From contig OZ014414.1 in NCBI GenBank assembly GCA_963965975.1, positions 5,121,501-5,185,500 of the forward strand: a stretch of DNA of 64,000 nt, given 5' to 3'. The notes below the pieces were generated by a model. That model had not been told where the DNA came from, did not search any database, and was given only the letters and a program-made list of their open reading frames with translations. This document shows, one piece after another, positions 11,252 to 23,145 of this stretch (positions are counted from its first letter, which is position 1; every line of letters starts with the position of its first letter). The DNA comes from Xestospongia bergquistia (Eukaryota; Porifera; Demospongiae; Haplosclerida; Petrosiidae). The translations under genes and the position numbers were made by a program.

Positions 11252-12778
11252 CAGTGGTGTAGCTAGGGGGGGTCTAGGTGGCCGTGGCCACCCGTCATTC
11301 TTCAAGATTGAAAATGTGAATATCATTAGAATTCAATGATTAGTTTATTCAGGGGTGTGACCTGCATTCCGCATGCATGATGCATGTCAGTGCAGCTGAC
11401 ATTTACTGAGATGGCTTCTAAAGACTTTTCAATTACTTCTGTTCCAAACCTGAATATGCAGCCAAATGTTGTGATGATCACACTTAAGCTGTAAGCACGA
11501 GTATGTGTAGTACCATCACAAGTACTGGTAGTGGGAATGAACTTGAATCGAGTGATGATAATGCAGGGTTCTCACAAACCCCTGTGATATCATCGACTAT
11601 GGTTACCTCCACCCACTTGTCTACTTCAAGTTCCATAGCATTTCCATAGCATTGCCAAGTTATATCATATCGCACTAACATCTGACTCTTTCCCAACAAA
11701 TATATCATTTCCAACAACAGTCATGGGAAGCAAGAAAACATCTTTAATCTCGAGTGGTACAGGCAATATGGCAAGTTGGAATATTCTATTGAAAAGGATG
11801 CAGCTTTTCTGTTTTGCATGTAGGTAGTTTTTTTCAGCTGCTATTTGTCTGGGTAGACCTCAACCTACCTATACATCAATTGGATTTTGTAATTGGAAGC
11901 ATGCTACTAGTACAACAGATGCTTTGGACAAACACAACAATACTGTATCCCACAGAGAAAGCATGCTAATTTGGCACCAATCAGTGAAAATTCTTACAAG
12001 GAAAGTCAATACCAAAACAACTGCATAGTTCTTGTGCTGAACTTATCTAAAAAAAATCGCCATTATATATGTATTGAATAATTGATATTTTATTGTTAAG
12101 CTGTCATCAGAAAATAGCTATGCATGGGCACAATTTATCCAGTAAATCAGCTAACAGAGGAAACTTCGTTGAAATTCTAACAGTGGTTCCCAAGTATGAC
12201 CCAATTATTCAGGAAAGGCCTGAATAATTGGGTCATGACGTGTACTGGGCCTCATAATACCATGTACACGTCACCCCAAGTTCAAAATACTCTTTTATGT
12301 ATAATGAGGGAAATTGTTCAACAATGAATCTGTCCATCTGTTAAATAAGCTTGCTACTATTCAGTTTTAGGTGATGAAACAAAACTATCTATAGTTGTAA
12401 GGTATGTTCATGTTGAAAGTGGTATAGTGCTTACCATAGTTGTCACTACTGTTTCTTGTAAAAGATCATTTTTCACTTTGAAGAGTATAAAAACCTACCT
12501 CAGGTCAACAATGACAGAAGATAGACTACATTGCCATTCTTTCCATTGAAAAGGACAATTCTGAAACGCTTGATTACATTCATATTATAAACTGATTTAT
12601 TGCCAAAGATGGCAACAGAAGAATAATCATATCATGATCAATAATTTTTGTATTTCTCTTGTATCAGTAGCCATATAAAACTATTTGGCATTGAAATAAC
12701 ATTTTATCTAAATAATCATAATCATTATTGTTAAATACACTGAGCCCACCCAACATTTGACTTTTAGCTACGCCACTG
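11252..12778 (+). mobile_element. hAT transposon, internally deleted
   Basis: The ends are inverted: cagtggtgtagcta at 11252 and its near-perfect complement tagctacgccactg ending at 12778 (13 of 14 bases). This is the usual end of TTF-zinc-finger hAT elements. Inside are remnants of the TTF-type zinc-finger region (KLEYSIEKDAAFLFCM, then GFCNWKHATSTTDALDKH and SHRESMLIWHQ, 11765-11985), a GHNLSSKSANRGNFVEIL block followed by KYDPIIQ (about 12125-12213), and a C-terminal dimerisation-like block (LKRIKTYLRSTMTEDRL, about 12478-12530). At 1.53 kb the DDE catalytic core is largely missing. The flanking 8-bp duplication is imperfect: acgatagt on the left and ctagttac on the right share only tagt. 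Confidence 0.85.
12196..12236. repeat. Perfect 18-bp inverted repeat (hairpin)
   Basis: atgacccaattattcagg at 12196-12213 and its exact complement at 12219-12236 are separated by 5 bases. The left arm is the coding strand of the hAT block DPIIQ. A second inverted pair, tgacgtgtac and gtacacgtca, begins at once (about 12235-12276). Confidence 0.9.
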
Positions 12779-13460
12779 CTAGTTACTTAGGACTGATGAT
12801 ACCCTAGATAGTTTATCTGGTGCCAAGTACTTTTCCACTCTTGACTTTGCTTTGGGCTACTAGCTGGTAAAGGTAAAGAAGACAGACAAGGACAAAACTG
12901 CCTTTAGCACTCCAGAAGGCCATTTGGCTTAACGAACACCCCAGCTATAGTCCAAAGACTTATGGAATGTATGCTACTAGACCTCACCCTGGAACAGTGC
13001 CTTAATTATCTTGATGATATTATTATTTTTAGTTCGTCCTTTCAGGAGCACTTGCAGAGACTAGAGGCAGTATTTCAAGACTTGAAGAGGCAGGACTCAA
13101 GCTGAAGCTTGCCAAGTGTTGTCTTGGTAAGTTGGAGGTTCAGTACTTAGGACACATTATGTATAGTGAGAGGATTAAGCCTTATAATTCTGAAATTAAG
13201 GTGGTCATGAAATATCCAGTACCACAGTCAATTACTCAGCTTCACCAATTTTTAGAATTGGCAAATTATTATCACAAATTTGTTATAGGCTATGCAAGCA
13301 TTGCAGAATCCTTGCATAAGCTTACAAGGAAGTCTGCTAAGTCAGTTTGTACATCAGAATCCCAAGAGGATTTCAAAGCCCTAAAATTACCGTAAGTACT
13401 GCTCCTTCACTGGCTTACCCCAAATTTGATCAACTATTTACTCTTTACACAGATGAAAAT

Positions 13461-16403
13461 TAATATGGCCACCTTTCACATGAGCATTTGCTTGTAATAT
13501 AAGACTAATAGGACCTTTGGTATCACTTACATTGTTTGTATAGTAAATTTCTAGTGTATAGTTGACATAATGTATCGATACACAATCAATTATACGGAAA
13601 TAAAGTACCTGTATCAGATATTTCAGTGTCAGGAATTGGATTATCTTCAAGTACTTCGGATAGTTCACCTATGTGATATTAATAATAGCAATAATTGATT
13701 AATAATGACCCCTTGTTTGTGTATATTAACTAGAACTTAGTACAGTTAACCCTTCAGTTGCGTTGTTCAATCATTGCTCGTTAAGGGTGTGCTGCAGGAC
13801 AAAATTTGCTTGAATCAACTACTGCATTGTCTTACCATTTTAAGGGATTTTGCGGTTTTTATTTATAGTAGAAGTCTAAAAATAACTGTTAATTATCTTT
13901 GTGGTCAGCCGTCCACCATATTTGCACTTGCCAAGATTAATATAATGTGGCATTTTGTTCTCCCAATGTGATCAGAGCACACCTGTTCTCTGGATGCCAT
14001 GCAGACATTATTAAGTGCTGACTAAACTATGGATTTTTGACAAGTGTCTTACTAAATTCAAATTTGTGATCAAATTTATAATGTAAACACAGTGCAAAGA
14101 AGATACAAAAAAGATCACTATTGATGTTACCATTAAGAAGTTTGGCTCATAAATTCATTTATTAGCAAATGCAATATAACAAGTGGAGTAGCCAACATAA
14201 ATTCCCCAGACAGCCCAGTGAATAAAAGCCCTAGAATGTGTGTTTGATTTATCATATATAAGCCGTATGGGGGAATATTAGTAAATAAACCAGGTGAGCC
14301 AATAACAATCAACAACAGAGCAACACTTGATATTCCATGTTTGGCTAAGTTAACTGGTAAACCACATAGCCCAAATTGAAAGCAATAACTTACAATTTCA
14401 AGAAGAACCCCTAACCCACATGACTACAAACTCAAATGATTTTTTTTTGTGACAAGTCTTTATCTCAGTGAACTAGCCAGTAAAGGAAAGGTGACTACTT
14501 TATGGCACCCATACTAGATCCCAGATTTAAATTACTATGGTGTGGGGATGAGAGTTAAAAAAATGAGTAAAGTCCATTTTAAAGAATGAACTAGTGAAAG
14601 TAGGATTCCAAACTGTTGTAAATATCATCTATGAAGAAACAACATTGCCTGCACCACCTAAGAAGAAAAGGGTAATTTTCAGAAAGCTATCAGTGTCAAT
14701 GTGATGTTGGTTTCAATTTAAAAAACAATGCAATGAACTGCACAATAATTAATTTTGTTAAAGAGACTAATATTATTAGTCATCAAAGATATCAATGAGT
14801 GTAACACTGATAAAGATGGCTGTGAACAAGTATGTACTAACACTGTTAGAAACTTTATATGTTTTTCTTGTACTTGATATACTGTATCATTTGGAATATT
14901 CTATACTAATATGGTTATAATTAATAAAATATAATAATGAATTAACTGGTAGACATTAATGAGTGTAAGACTCATATAACACTGCGGGAAGTTACTGTTG
15001 TACTTGTGACACTGGGTATACATGGAATTTAATGTTCATAACTCTACGGGTAATTAAACTCACATCAACAATTTTTGAATTATTTTCTTATTGAGTAAAT
15101 CAATAAATGTACTGGTAATAATGGAGGATGTGAGCTTTCTTGTCATGATACAAATAGCAGTTTCTACTGATGATGTAATAACAGTTATATTATTAACTCT
15201 GACAACCATCCTGGTGATGGTAAGATTATTGATAGACTATTACTACCAAATATAATTAATTTTTGTAAGATGTCTATGAATGTACTCTTAGGATTCAAGT
15301 TTTTAGCTACCAGTAAGTAATTGGCTTCTTTATTTAAATATCACTACTTATGTAGGGAATTTTGCATGGATTTATGTTTAAAGAAAATTAATAATAAAAA
15401 CATTTTTGAAAAATGAAAAGAGATGAAAAAATAACAATGCCAATAAAACTTAACAGTGTTAAACTCAAAAAGGAGTGTAGCTACAAAAAACAGCACAACA
15501 CATCCGTATTGGTTCATGCATGTATGATTCATGAATGATCTTCACCAAGTAAACCAAGACAGTGACTATGATTGACTTGGGACCTTATTAATGTGTATTT
15601 TATGGTTGAACCATAAAACATAGTGGGTACTTAAATAGCTGTTTTGTTTGTTTTTGGAGTTGTTGTTATTTTTGTTGTTTTGTTCATAGTCTGTAGTTCA
15701 TTGTTGGTGATCTTCTTGCAGTTGTGATACCTCAGATAGGTTACGACAGTGACGATACACTGTCAATATATATCATTGATCTCCATTTCACAAAATACAA
15801 TTACTTACAGGTTTATGGTGAGCATGTTTGCTCATTTTGAAGTTATGGAAGATTTGACAGCCTTCATTGCCAACATTTGTACCAGTAATTAAATATAATC
15901 AAGATGAAACTAATGCTATGATGTGACTTTCAAGTGTTACAAAAACTGTTGGTATATGAGTGTAATTAGGCAGTTGTGTGTCATGTGTTGACTACTGTAT
16001 ATGTGTGGATAGGTTTAATTAATGTGTCTCATCCTAACTCTTCCTTGTTGTCCTTCCCTTAGCCATCTCTTTGTTTATTGTGTTTTTTGTTGTGATTTTG
16101 CTTGGGTTTTTGTCCTTATGACTTGAGGCTCTGCTCTTTTCAGTTGTGTATTTAAGTAGGACTTTATCTGATTTGTGTATTCTATATTTTGATCCTTAAA
16201 AAATAATTGATTTCCTGTGAGTCTATTGAGATATCTCGGTGACGGATTTACAAATGCGCCTGCGAACAGGTTATGAGCCCAGACTCGAAGAAAATCTGTC
16301 AAAAAAAGGAGAAACTTATTTCTGCCAGAAGTGCAGGAAGAACTGTGTTGTCATGAAACAAACCTTTCTGGATTCACTGTAGTTGTGAAGAAAGGCTGGA
16401 ACT
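13461..16403. other. No gene seen
   Basis: AT-rich sequence. The open frames of 60-76 codons on both strands show no family motif. A short open run at 14585-14680 (ELVKVGFQTVVNIIYEE) could be a coding scrap but is not identified. Confidence 0.5.
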
Positions 16404-16723
16404 GTGTATGAAAAGTGGTCAATTGACAAACTGGACAGTTCAAACTGGATTACGTGGAAGTTCCAGATGCGTCACTTGTTGCTGGCAAAAGGACTCAGTG
16501 GATTTATAGATGGTACAAAGGTACTTGCAGAAGATGCAACGCTCAGGCACAGGTGGAATTTCGAAGGAGATCACAGAAAACATTTTCTACAATCATTATA
16601 GCCATTAGTACTCCACAGCTGTACTTAGTGACTTCATGTGAACAACCAAAGGAAGCCTGGAATTCTCTACGCAACCATTTTGAGCGAGATACTCTAGCTA
16701 ACAAACTCTTCCTGAAGAAGTGA
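16404..16723 (+). pseudogene. Copia-type gag N-terminal fragment
   Basis: The first frame reads KLDSSNWITWKFQMRHLLLA and GLSGFIDGT, the standard beginning of Ty1/Copia gag (an N-terminal L-x-(G/S)-x-N-(Y/W)-x-x-W-K motif followed by a helix ending in L-W-x-x-I-x-G/FIDGT). After a shift near 16560-16600 the neighbouring frame continues with ISTPQLYLVTSCEQPKEAWN and LRNHFERDTLANKLFLKK, the next gag helices. The zinc knuckle and everything downstream are missing. It would have formed the retrotransposon particle; this copy is dead. Confidence 0.75.
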
Positions 16724-17739
16724 CTCTTTTTTCCAGAAATAAATTCTTTTTAATTGTGGAAATGTTGATCCTGTTGTTCACTAGTATAATTGTTGTAATT
16801 GCTGCAATAATGGTTTGCTATGGATGGAAAGAAGTATGTACCGAAATAAAGGAGTAAGTGTATAATTTACTGATTTCTGAATATATTCACTGACATAATT
16901 ATTATCATTTTAATTATGGCTTTTTTTTAATGAGGATAGAAGTACAAGTTTAAACTGCAATACGGACTATATGAGAGAAATAACAACATCAGTTGTAAGT
17001 ATAAAGCAAAAAAAATTTTACATTTTTGCTTGTGTGAAAATAGCACTAATATAACAGAATTTCGATAATATAGGCATATTTCCCAAATATGTTTTTTATC
17101 TGGCAAGTATGTATACATGCAAATATTTACAACTATTATGTAAACATAAGAGAAATGCAAGAAAGATCTATCATTATAATGACTTTTTGATTTAGTGACA
17201 TGATTGACAATATCTTATCATTCATCAAGCCATAAGTTGTTTTTGTGTATAGGTTTTTACTGTCTTTGCAGTTGTTGCAGTTTTTGGAAATACTGTCTTC
17301 AGTGTAATAATTGCTATGCTAGACTCACATGAAAGCAAGACATGAACAAACTTCATAATAATGACATTATTGGCTTTTGGCATTCTTTTTAGAATTTTTT
17401 TGCAGTAGTTGAAGTTTTCTTGTTAATGTAGTGATTTGATACCATTTCTCATATTTAGAAATGTACATTTACACATAAGATTATGTCATAACAATGGTTT
17501 AAGGAGGGTGGTCAGTATTATTATGACACAATAAATAGACATGTCATAATTTTGTTTATTTTTCAATATCTCCCTTTTACTTTATTGATGATGTAGTTTA
17601 GCTAAAACTGTAGAAACTAAAGAAATCCTAGATGTTATGATAAGACATGACATATAAATCCACTGTAAAAATTTGTTTGTCATTTAAAAACTAATTTGTA
17701 CCAGATATGGATTGAATTTTTGTGAATTAATAATTGCTT
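16724..17739. other. No gene seen
   Basis: AT-rich sequence without a supported open frame. Confidence 0.5.
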
Positions 17740-17990
17740 TGGTAATATTGTGACAATCCACAATATCCTCCAAACGACAGATAATAATAATGGTAGATTT
17801 AACTTTTACAAGCTCCTTGACATCATTCAATGATTCAGCAGATGGTAATTGAGGTTATAGCTCTCGGAAACATATCTGAAGATACGTTTGAGGTCTTATA
17901 ATGAAGGATACCTTTAGCAACGAGAAGTGCAACAGTATGATTAAGATTTCCAAAGGTCATTTTATCTCATCAAATCATATTGATATGTCC
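17740..17990 (-). pseudogene. Fragment of the receptor-family middle domain (copy E)
   Basis: The minus strand matches the start of exon 4 of the intact receptor gene at 23146-27894. The readable pieces are TFGNLNHTVALLVAKGI (like IFGKLFYIVAPLIAKGI in the intact gene), SAESLNDVKELVKVKSTIII and CRLEDIVDCHNI (like AESLNEVMEIVQDKCTIINI and CCLEGIIDQYNI). Frameshifts separate them and no other exon of the gene is visible nearby. It is an isolated, decayed exon fragment. Confidence 0.75.
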
Positions 17991-18173
17991 TGTGAAGACT
18001 GTTTTGAGAAAGGAATTTTTGTTCTGTTATAGCATTTGTCAATATACACTCATCAGCATATATGTTTAGCACCTTATATAGAAAGATTGAATGGCATCCA
18101 GTTATGTGGGTTTTACAATTTTTCAGATATTTAATATAAAGCATGTGCTAGTAAGTACATGTAATCATATTAC

Positions 18174-18198
18174 ATATATATATATATATATATATATA
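18174..18198. repeat. (AT)n microsatellite
   Basis: Uninterrupted AT dinucleotides directly left of the foldback repeat. A similar tract lies at about 18459-18483. Confidence 0.95.
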
Positions 18199-18404
18199 GA
18201 ACAGAATTAAAGGACAAAAGAACAGAGCTCTCGCTGTGTTGCTGTTACTCCGAGTTTCACGCGTTATGTGATCATCAGACAGCTGAATACTATTTTGTAC
18301 CAGATATGGAGTATTCAGCTGTCTGATGATCGTATAACGCGTGAAATTCGGAGTAACAGCAACTTAGCGAGAGCTCTGTTCTTTTGTCCTTTAATTCTGT
18401 TCTA
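18197..18404. mobile_element. Foldback element: 94-bp inverted arms, 20-bp loop
   Basis: The left arm (18197-18290) and right arm (18311-18404) are near-perfect reverse complements, differing at only a handful of positions. The loop is 18291-18310. The arms begin tagaacagaattaaagg and contain an acgcgtta core. Transcribed RNA would fold into a long hairpin. AT microsatellites lie on the left edge and some 55 bp beyond the right edge. No coding capacity. It is best read as a foldback/MITE-type element; the superfamily is unknown because any TA-type target duplication would be hidden by the AT tract. Confidence 0.85.
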
Positions 18405-18484
18405 ACCTGCTCTGTCTAAACGATATCAAGCACTCTTCAACAGACTTAGATACTTCAGTATATATATATATATATATATATATT

Positions 18485-21400
18485 TGTGAATTATACTTCA
18501 CCACAACTAAATATAATACATAATATGGATTATTCTCTATTAAACAGAATATGTGTTGTTTGCTAGAGCCTCAATCTTTCTGGAAGTATTATTTTAAACA
18601 TGATATCTAATGCTGTATTACATGCCAAGCGTTATAATGTGGTCTTTAACTGTGTTGATTCTACATTGATATATCACAAAGTAATGTAAGGATGTTACGA
18701 ATACTGAAGTGAAAATGGGATTGCAAGAAGCATATGTGCATGTATGTTACAGGCGTTTTATAGCAAAATGACAGTGTCCATTTCACCAAGTTACAAACTT
18801 AGTGTTTGCTGTAAAGAACACTACTTTTATAATCCATATAATCGTCTGTTTTCTCCACAAATTATAAATGCATATAAAAATTTTGACAGGTATTTGCTTA
18901 TTTTCTGTTATAGAAATATCAGATTTAAGTATATAAATAGTGTAACTCCATTAACTTCAGGCTGGTGAACAAATGCAAACCTATTAGGACATCATATTTC
19001 TTCCATAAAAAAGAGACATGAACTTTTTAGACAGTAAAAGCCAGTAACCATTCGTAATAAGTCTTTTTTATGTACAAAACAACCAATTCATTTACTAGTG
19101 CTGCCTAGTAACCTGAAACACTTCACATGTACTTTTCATAAAATAAATGTTCATTCTTGAGCATCATCACTTGCTTAGAATTCTCAATGGATGGTCATGG
19201 CCTAGACAAGTAAATTCCATTTTTAATTCACCAATTATGTAGAGTAAAAGTACCTCTCGTAAGTAATGGTAGTCATGAGCATTTCTGAATATACTTATAA
19301 GCATTTTTATGATAAATATTAATGAAGAATGAATATTCTGGAATAGTTGAAATCAAAGTTTGCTATTCTTGCTATATTATCGATCTACATTGCTCAGCAC
19401 TTTAACAACAATGACATTTCAAATTTCTATAGAAAATTGTTTTTATTTAGAGACAAAATCAGTAAGAAGGTAGCATTAATCTAAAACATGACTTTGTTCA
19501 CTTCACAATACCTATATTACTGTTGTAGGTAATAGTTATTATGTAGGGATTGTTATATGAATTGTGTATTCATTCTTTTGTTTTCTCTTTCCTTTTTGGC
19601 ATTATTACCTTTCCTGCTATACAATCATTCAGTGGTATGTATCCATTATTGAGTAAAAGTCAGTAATACCAATAGCATCATAAAACTGATATAGATTGGT
19701 TAATTATTAAGATATTTGTAGGGGATTGTGTACTTTATACTTTATAGCATTTCCATCCCTACATTATTTATAATTCTGAAAAAGTGTCAGATATAAGAAA
19801 ATTGTAACAAAGACAAAAATTGCATTAGGCATTATAGTCTATAACTCAATGTACTTCTGTATCTCTAATTATCTGCAGTATATATAATATTAACATACTT
19901 ACAGTTGTCTGATGTAACTCTTCAAAGTCTGATTTTCTACCTAGCAACCAAAGTAAGCTCAGCAGTCTTAAAAGCTTTTTAACTATAATATGGGAATGTA
20001 TCATGTTTAGATTTTTATTTATTGTTGGATCTTCTCCTTAGACTTTCTTTTTTATCCCTCTGACAAACTGTGTGCATTATTATTATAATAATTATTTGGC
20101 TAATAACATTTTATCACTTTAATGTCATACATTGAGTCTTGGTAGAAACATAAAACTATTTATAACTTGAATATCATGATTAGTAATATTGTCATTCCTT
20201 ACTTCTATAACGTCTGCACTATACAGAGTATTATAAAAATATATAATAAAGTAAATGAAATGGCATACATGGGCTAATAAAATTTCATGCAAGCTTTGAT
20301 TAGACATTTACTGATGATCTAATTGTTTCTTTATAACATTTTGTATTATTACATATACCAAAAGTTGTTAGAAACTTTTGTCTAAATTTAAAACCAAGGT
20401 TGTTAGCAGCATTCCAAATTATGTAAGTTGTCAATTGCTCATGACAAAAGTTGTAACTACCAGGTGACTATGTCAGCAATTATAAGTATTTGGTAAACTT
20501 TTGAAAGACTATAATGCAGTTTACAGAGTATAAAATAAGATTTTTATAATTTCTCTATTATAATAACTGTTTTATATAGAGTGGCAGAGACTGTGTTTGT
20601 GAAAGCGGAAAGCAGGCATTAATCGTTGATAGCCTTCTAATAACAATTAGTGCCAAAAGTATGCATCAAATATTTTGAGAAACATAAGAGAGAACAATCC
20701 AAAACAAAAATTTAGAACCGAAATAAATTATTAGTGAATAATCCTAAGAATGTATTTTTGCAAAATTAAGAAAAAGTTTATAATAAAGAAAGTGATTAAT
20801 TTGTGAAAGTAGTCATCCTGTTCTCAACAAGATAATCCTAGTCATTTTCTGGAGAGGAAAGAATAAATTATATATAGACATTTACTTTAAAAAAAATCAA
20901 TACCACAAAAAGTCTAGTTATGTTCACTGTTGTTGTACTGATCACATTAACATAGTAACAGGGACAATATCTTTACAAATTGACACTGTGAGTAATTTCA
21001 TTTGCATTTTTATAATGGAACCTTAATGGGAACTTACTTATTACAATTCCTTTTATATTTTCATATGAAAATTAAGATGTCTATAATATGTTCCTCTGAA
21101 AATGGAAACTCCACAATTCTTCATCTTTTTATGGTAAAATTATAAACAATTTTCAGATTTGAAACCATATAGTATTGAACTTTAATAAATAATATTATTA
21201 CAATTATATAAGTGGTGCTATAATGAGTCAGTTTCAACATTACTATAGTAAGCTGACATTGAGATTTCAAAAATGGAGTTACACCAAGCCTCCCCTAATT
21301 TTCCAATTTTCAAGTGAAGAGGATGTTTTTGTAGCTAATCCACAATTGGAAAGACATGTCATAGTCCTTGTTGTGATGGAATTTAATAAGCTGCAATGTA

Positions 21401-22146
21401 TTATATATGACCTGGGCAATATGCTGTGTTAGTAAAATTGTTTCTCCCTGGTCTTTGTGGGAGGTCATTTTTGCTAACACATAATCAACAAAAAAAATTA
21501 AATACCATTTACAGCAATGGTGTGACTTTTTCAACTGAGCATGGAATGAATAATTGCAGTGCTTGAGCATATAGAATCTCATATTGTTGTGTATCTCATC
21601 AAAATGCTTACATAGTGGTTGTATAAACTGTTAATAATGAACTCACGAGTTATTTTTCTACTTTTGTTGTCTTTTAAGTCTATACCATGAAAAGAATGAA
21701 ATAAGGAAGTTCACTGATATAGGAAAATGATAAGTTAATCAACTTCATTGCAATTGCAATAACAATTTATAACCCCTATGTAAACATAGTACTGCCCCAC
21801 ATTCCATACATTCTAGACCCTCTTCCACCTGTTACTGTTAGGGTTTAGTAGGAGGAGGGTTTAGCTCGCTAGACTATATATACATATAGCTACCTAACAA
21901 ATGAATAACAAAATTTAGTTGATGTATGTAATCAGATCAAAATTTTAATTGGAGGATGTTGTAAAAATATGCAGCAATATTATGATGACAACTTCCTGTT
22001 ACAAAATGTTGAACTAGTATTGTTCTATGGATACAAATGAACAAATTTATTTTTTAAAATTGATGATATCATTACTGAATTTTAATATAAACCAGGTAAT
22101 CTTCAACATGCGATTTAACAGCATTAAGTTCACCATTTCATGATAT
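18485..22146. other. No gene seen
   Basis: Very AT-rich; short open frames without motifs. An imperfect inverted pair of tctagaccctcttcc and ggaggagggtttagctcgctaga lies at about 21808-21875. Confidence 0.5.
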
Positions 22147-22175
22147 GATGAATGAATGAATGAATGAATGAATGA
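22147..22175. repeat. (ATGA)n microsatellite
   Basis: About seven copies of the tetranucleotide atga/gaat. Confidence 0.95.
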
Positions 22176-23145
22176 TCATGCTAGATAAATGAATGAAGTA
22201 CAGACCAGCAATCATTATCAAGTTCATTAGAATCTAGTCCAGTTAATAAACAGTTCTTTATCCCTCCTATGTCACCTTCATAAGAAAAAAACATGAAGAG
22301 GACATTTGTCCAACCAATCTGTTTCTGTATCACTACAATAGAAACAACAAAGCAAAGTCTTTATATTTACTATCTAGTACATTTGTAAACAATAGTATGA
22401 GAATAAACAAATGAGGTAGGCACAATATTTGATTATGCTTTATAAGTAGTTTCACAATGTCATTAAGTAATATTTATACAACAATTATTAATTAAATAAT
22501 AACTATTTAATTCACTAGGTATACACTAATTGAATGTAGTGATGTCATATCTAAGTGATGTCATAGCTAAATGTTTATATCCAGGCTGTGCACTCTATTA
22601 CAAATACAGCCTCCTTTTTAAATAGGGATTAAGAAAACTTTTCTAACTTATAGCTGTCTTCTGTTGAACTTTAGCAGTTGATAAAAAATTGATGATCGAC
22701 TGAGCTGACCTTACTAGTACAGTCCCAGTATGTCTACCATTACGATGATAACTTTATTGTCAGGGCCACCGCTGACTTTAAAAAATGTTTTAAAAGTATG
22801 TTTTCATCCCTTGAGGTCTTGAAGTACTTTCTTACAGGAGCATAGGAAGCAAAAATGGAATGGTCATGCTGACACGGAATCCATCTGGGAGACTTACAGT
22901 TCCAACACTTATTCACAACGGCTAACGGAGGTTTTCATTCTGAGAGGTTAAAAATGAGGCCAAACCCACTAGTAATATCATGTGCCGGAAATTTTGAGAA
23001 GTTACAGAAGCATCAAACAAAACTGCTCTATTTTAATGTCTACTAGTTTTTGTTAGAGGAAGAAATTGTTAAAAAAGAAGAGAAGATAAAGTCAAGAGAA
23101 AATAAAGTGAGCAAGAAGACAAATTATGAATAAACAATAAACTAC
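22176..23145. other. Downstream flank of the receptor gene, no gene seen
   Basis: No supported reading frame. A slightly more GC-rich part at 22720-22990 may be an old repeat but no family is recognised. Confidence 0.4.

Larger units (their letters stand above)
9640..13460 (+). mobile_element. Gypsy-like LTR retrotransposon fossil, split by a hAT insertion
   Basis: Gag, protease, reverse transcriptase and the beginning of RNase H are recognisable in order on the plus strand. The RT is interrupted from 11252 to 12778 by a hAT transposon. The copy ends abruptly in RNase H near 13455, and no integrase or LTR was found, so the 3' half is missing. Nearly every block contains stops or frameshifts. 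The 5' limit is uncertain. Confidence 0.75.
11130..13460 (+). pseudogene. Gypsy reverse transcriptase, split
   Basis: Before the hAT insertion the frame shows the start of RT (SWRF, DFRKVNSVTVNDS at 11195-11251). After it the RT continues with DDTLDSLSGAKYFSTLDFA (12790-12850), then the active-site box YLDDIIIFSSSFQEHLQRL (13005-13065), EVQYLGHIMYSERIKP (13134-13180), ITQLHQFLELANYYHKF (13230-13285), and the opening of RNase H, SLAYPKFDQLFTLYTDEN, near 13400-13455 before a stop. Several one-base shifts occur. The hAT sits exactly inside the D-S-Y motif that joins the two halves. Confidence 0.8.
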
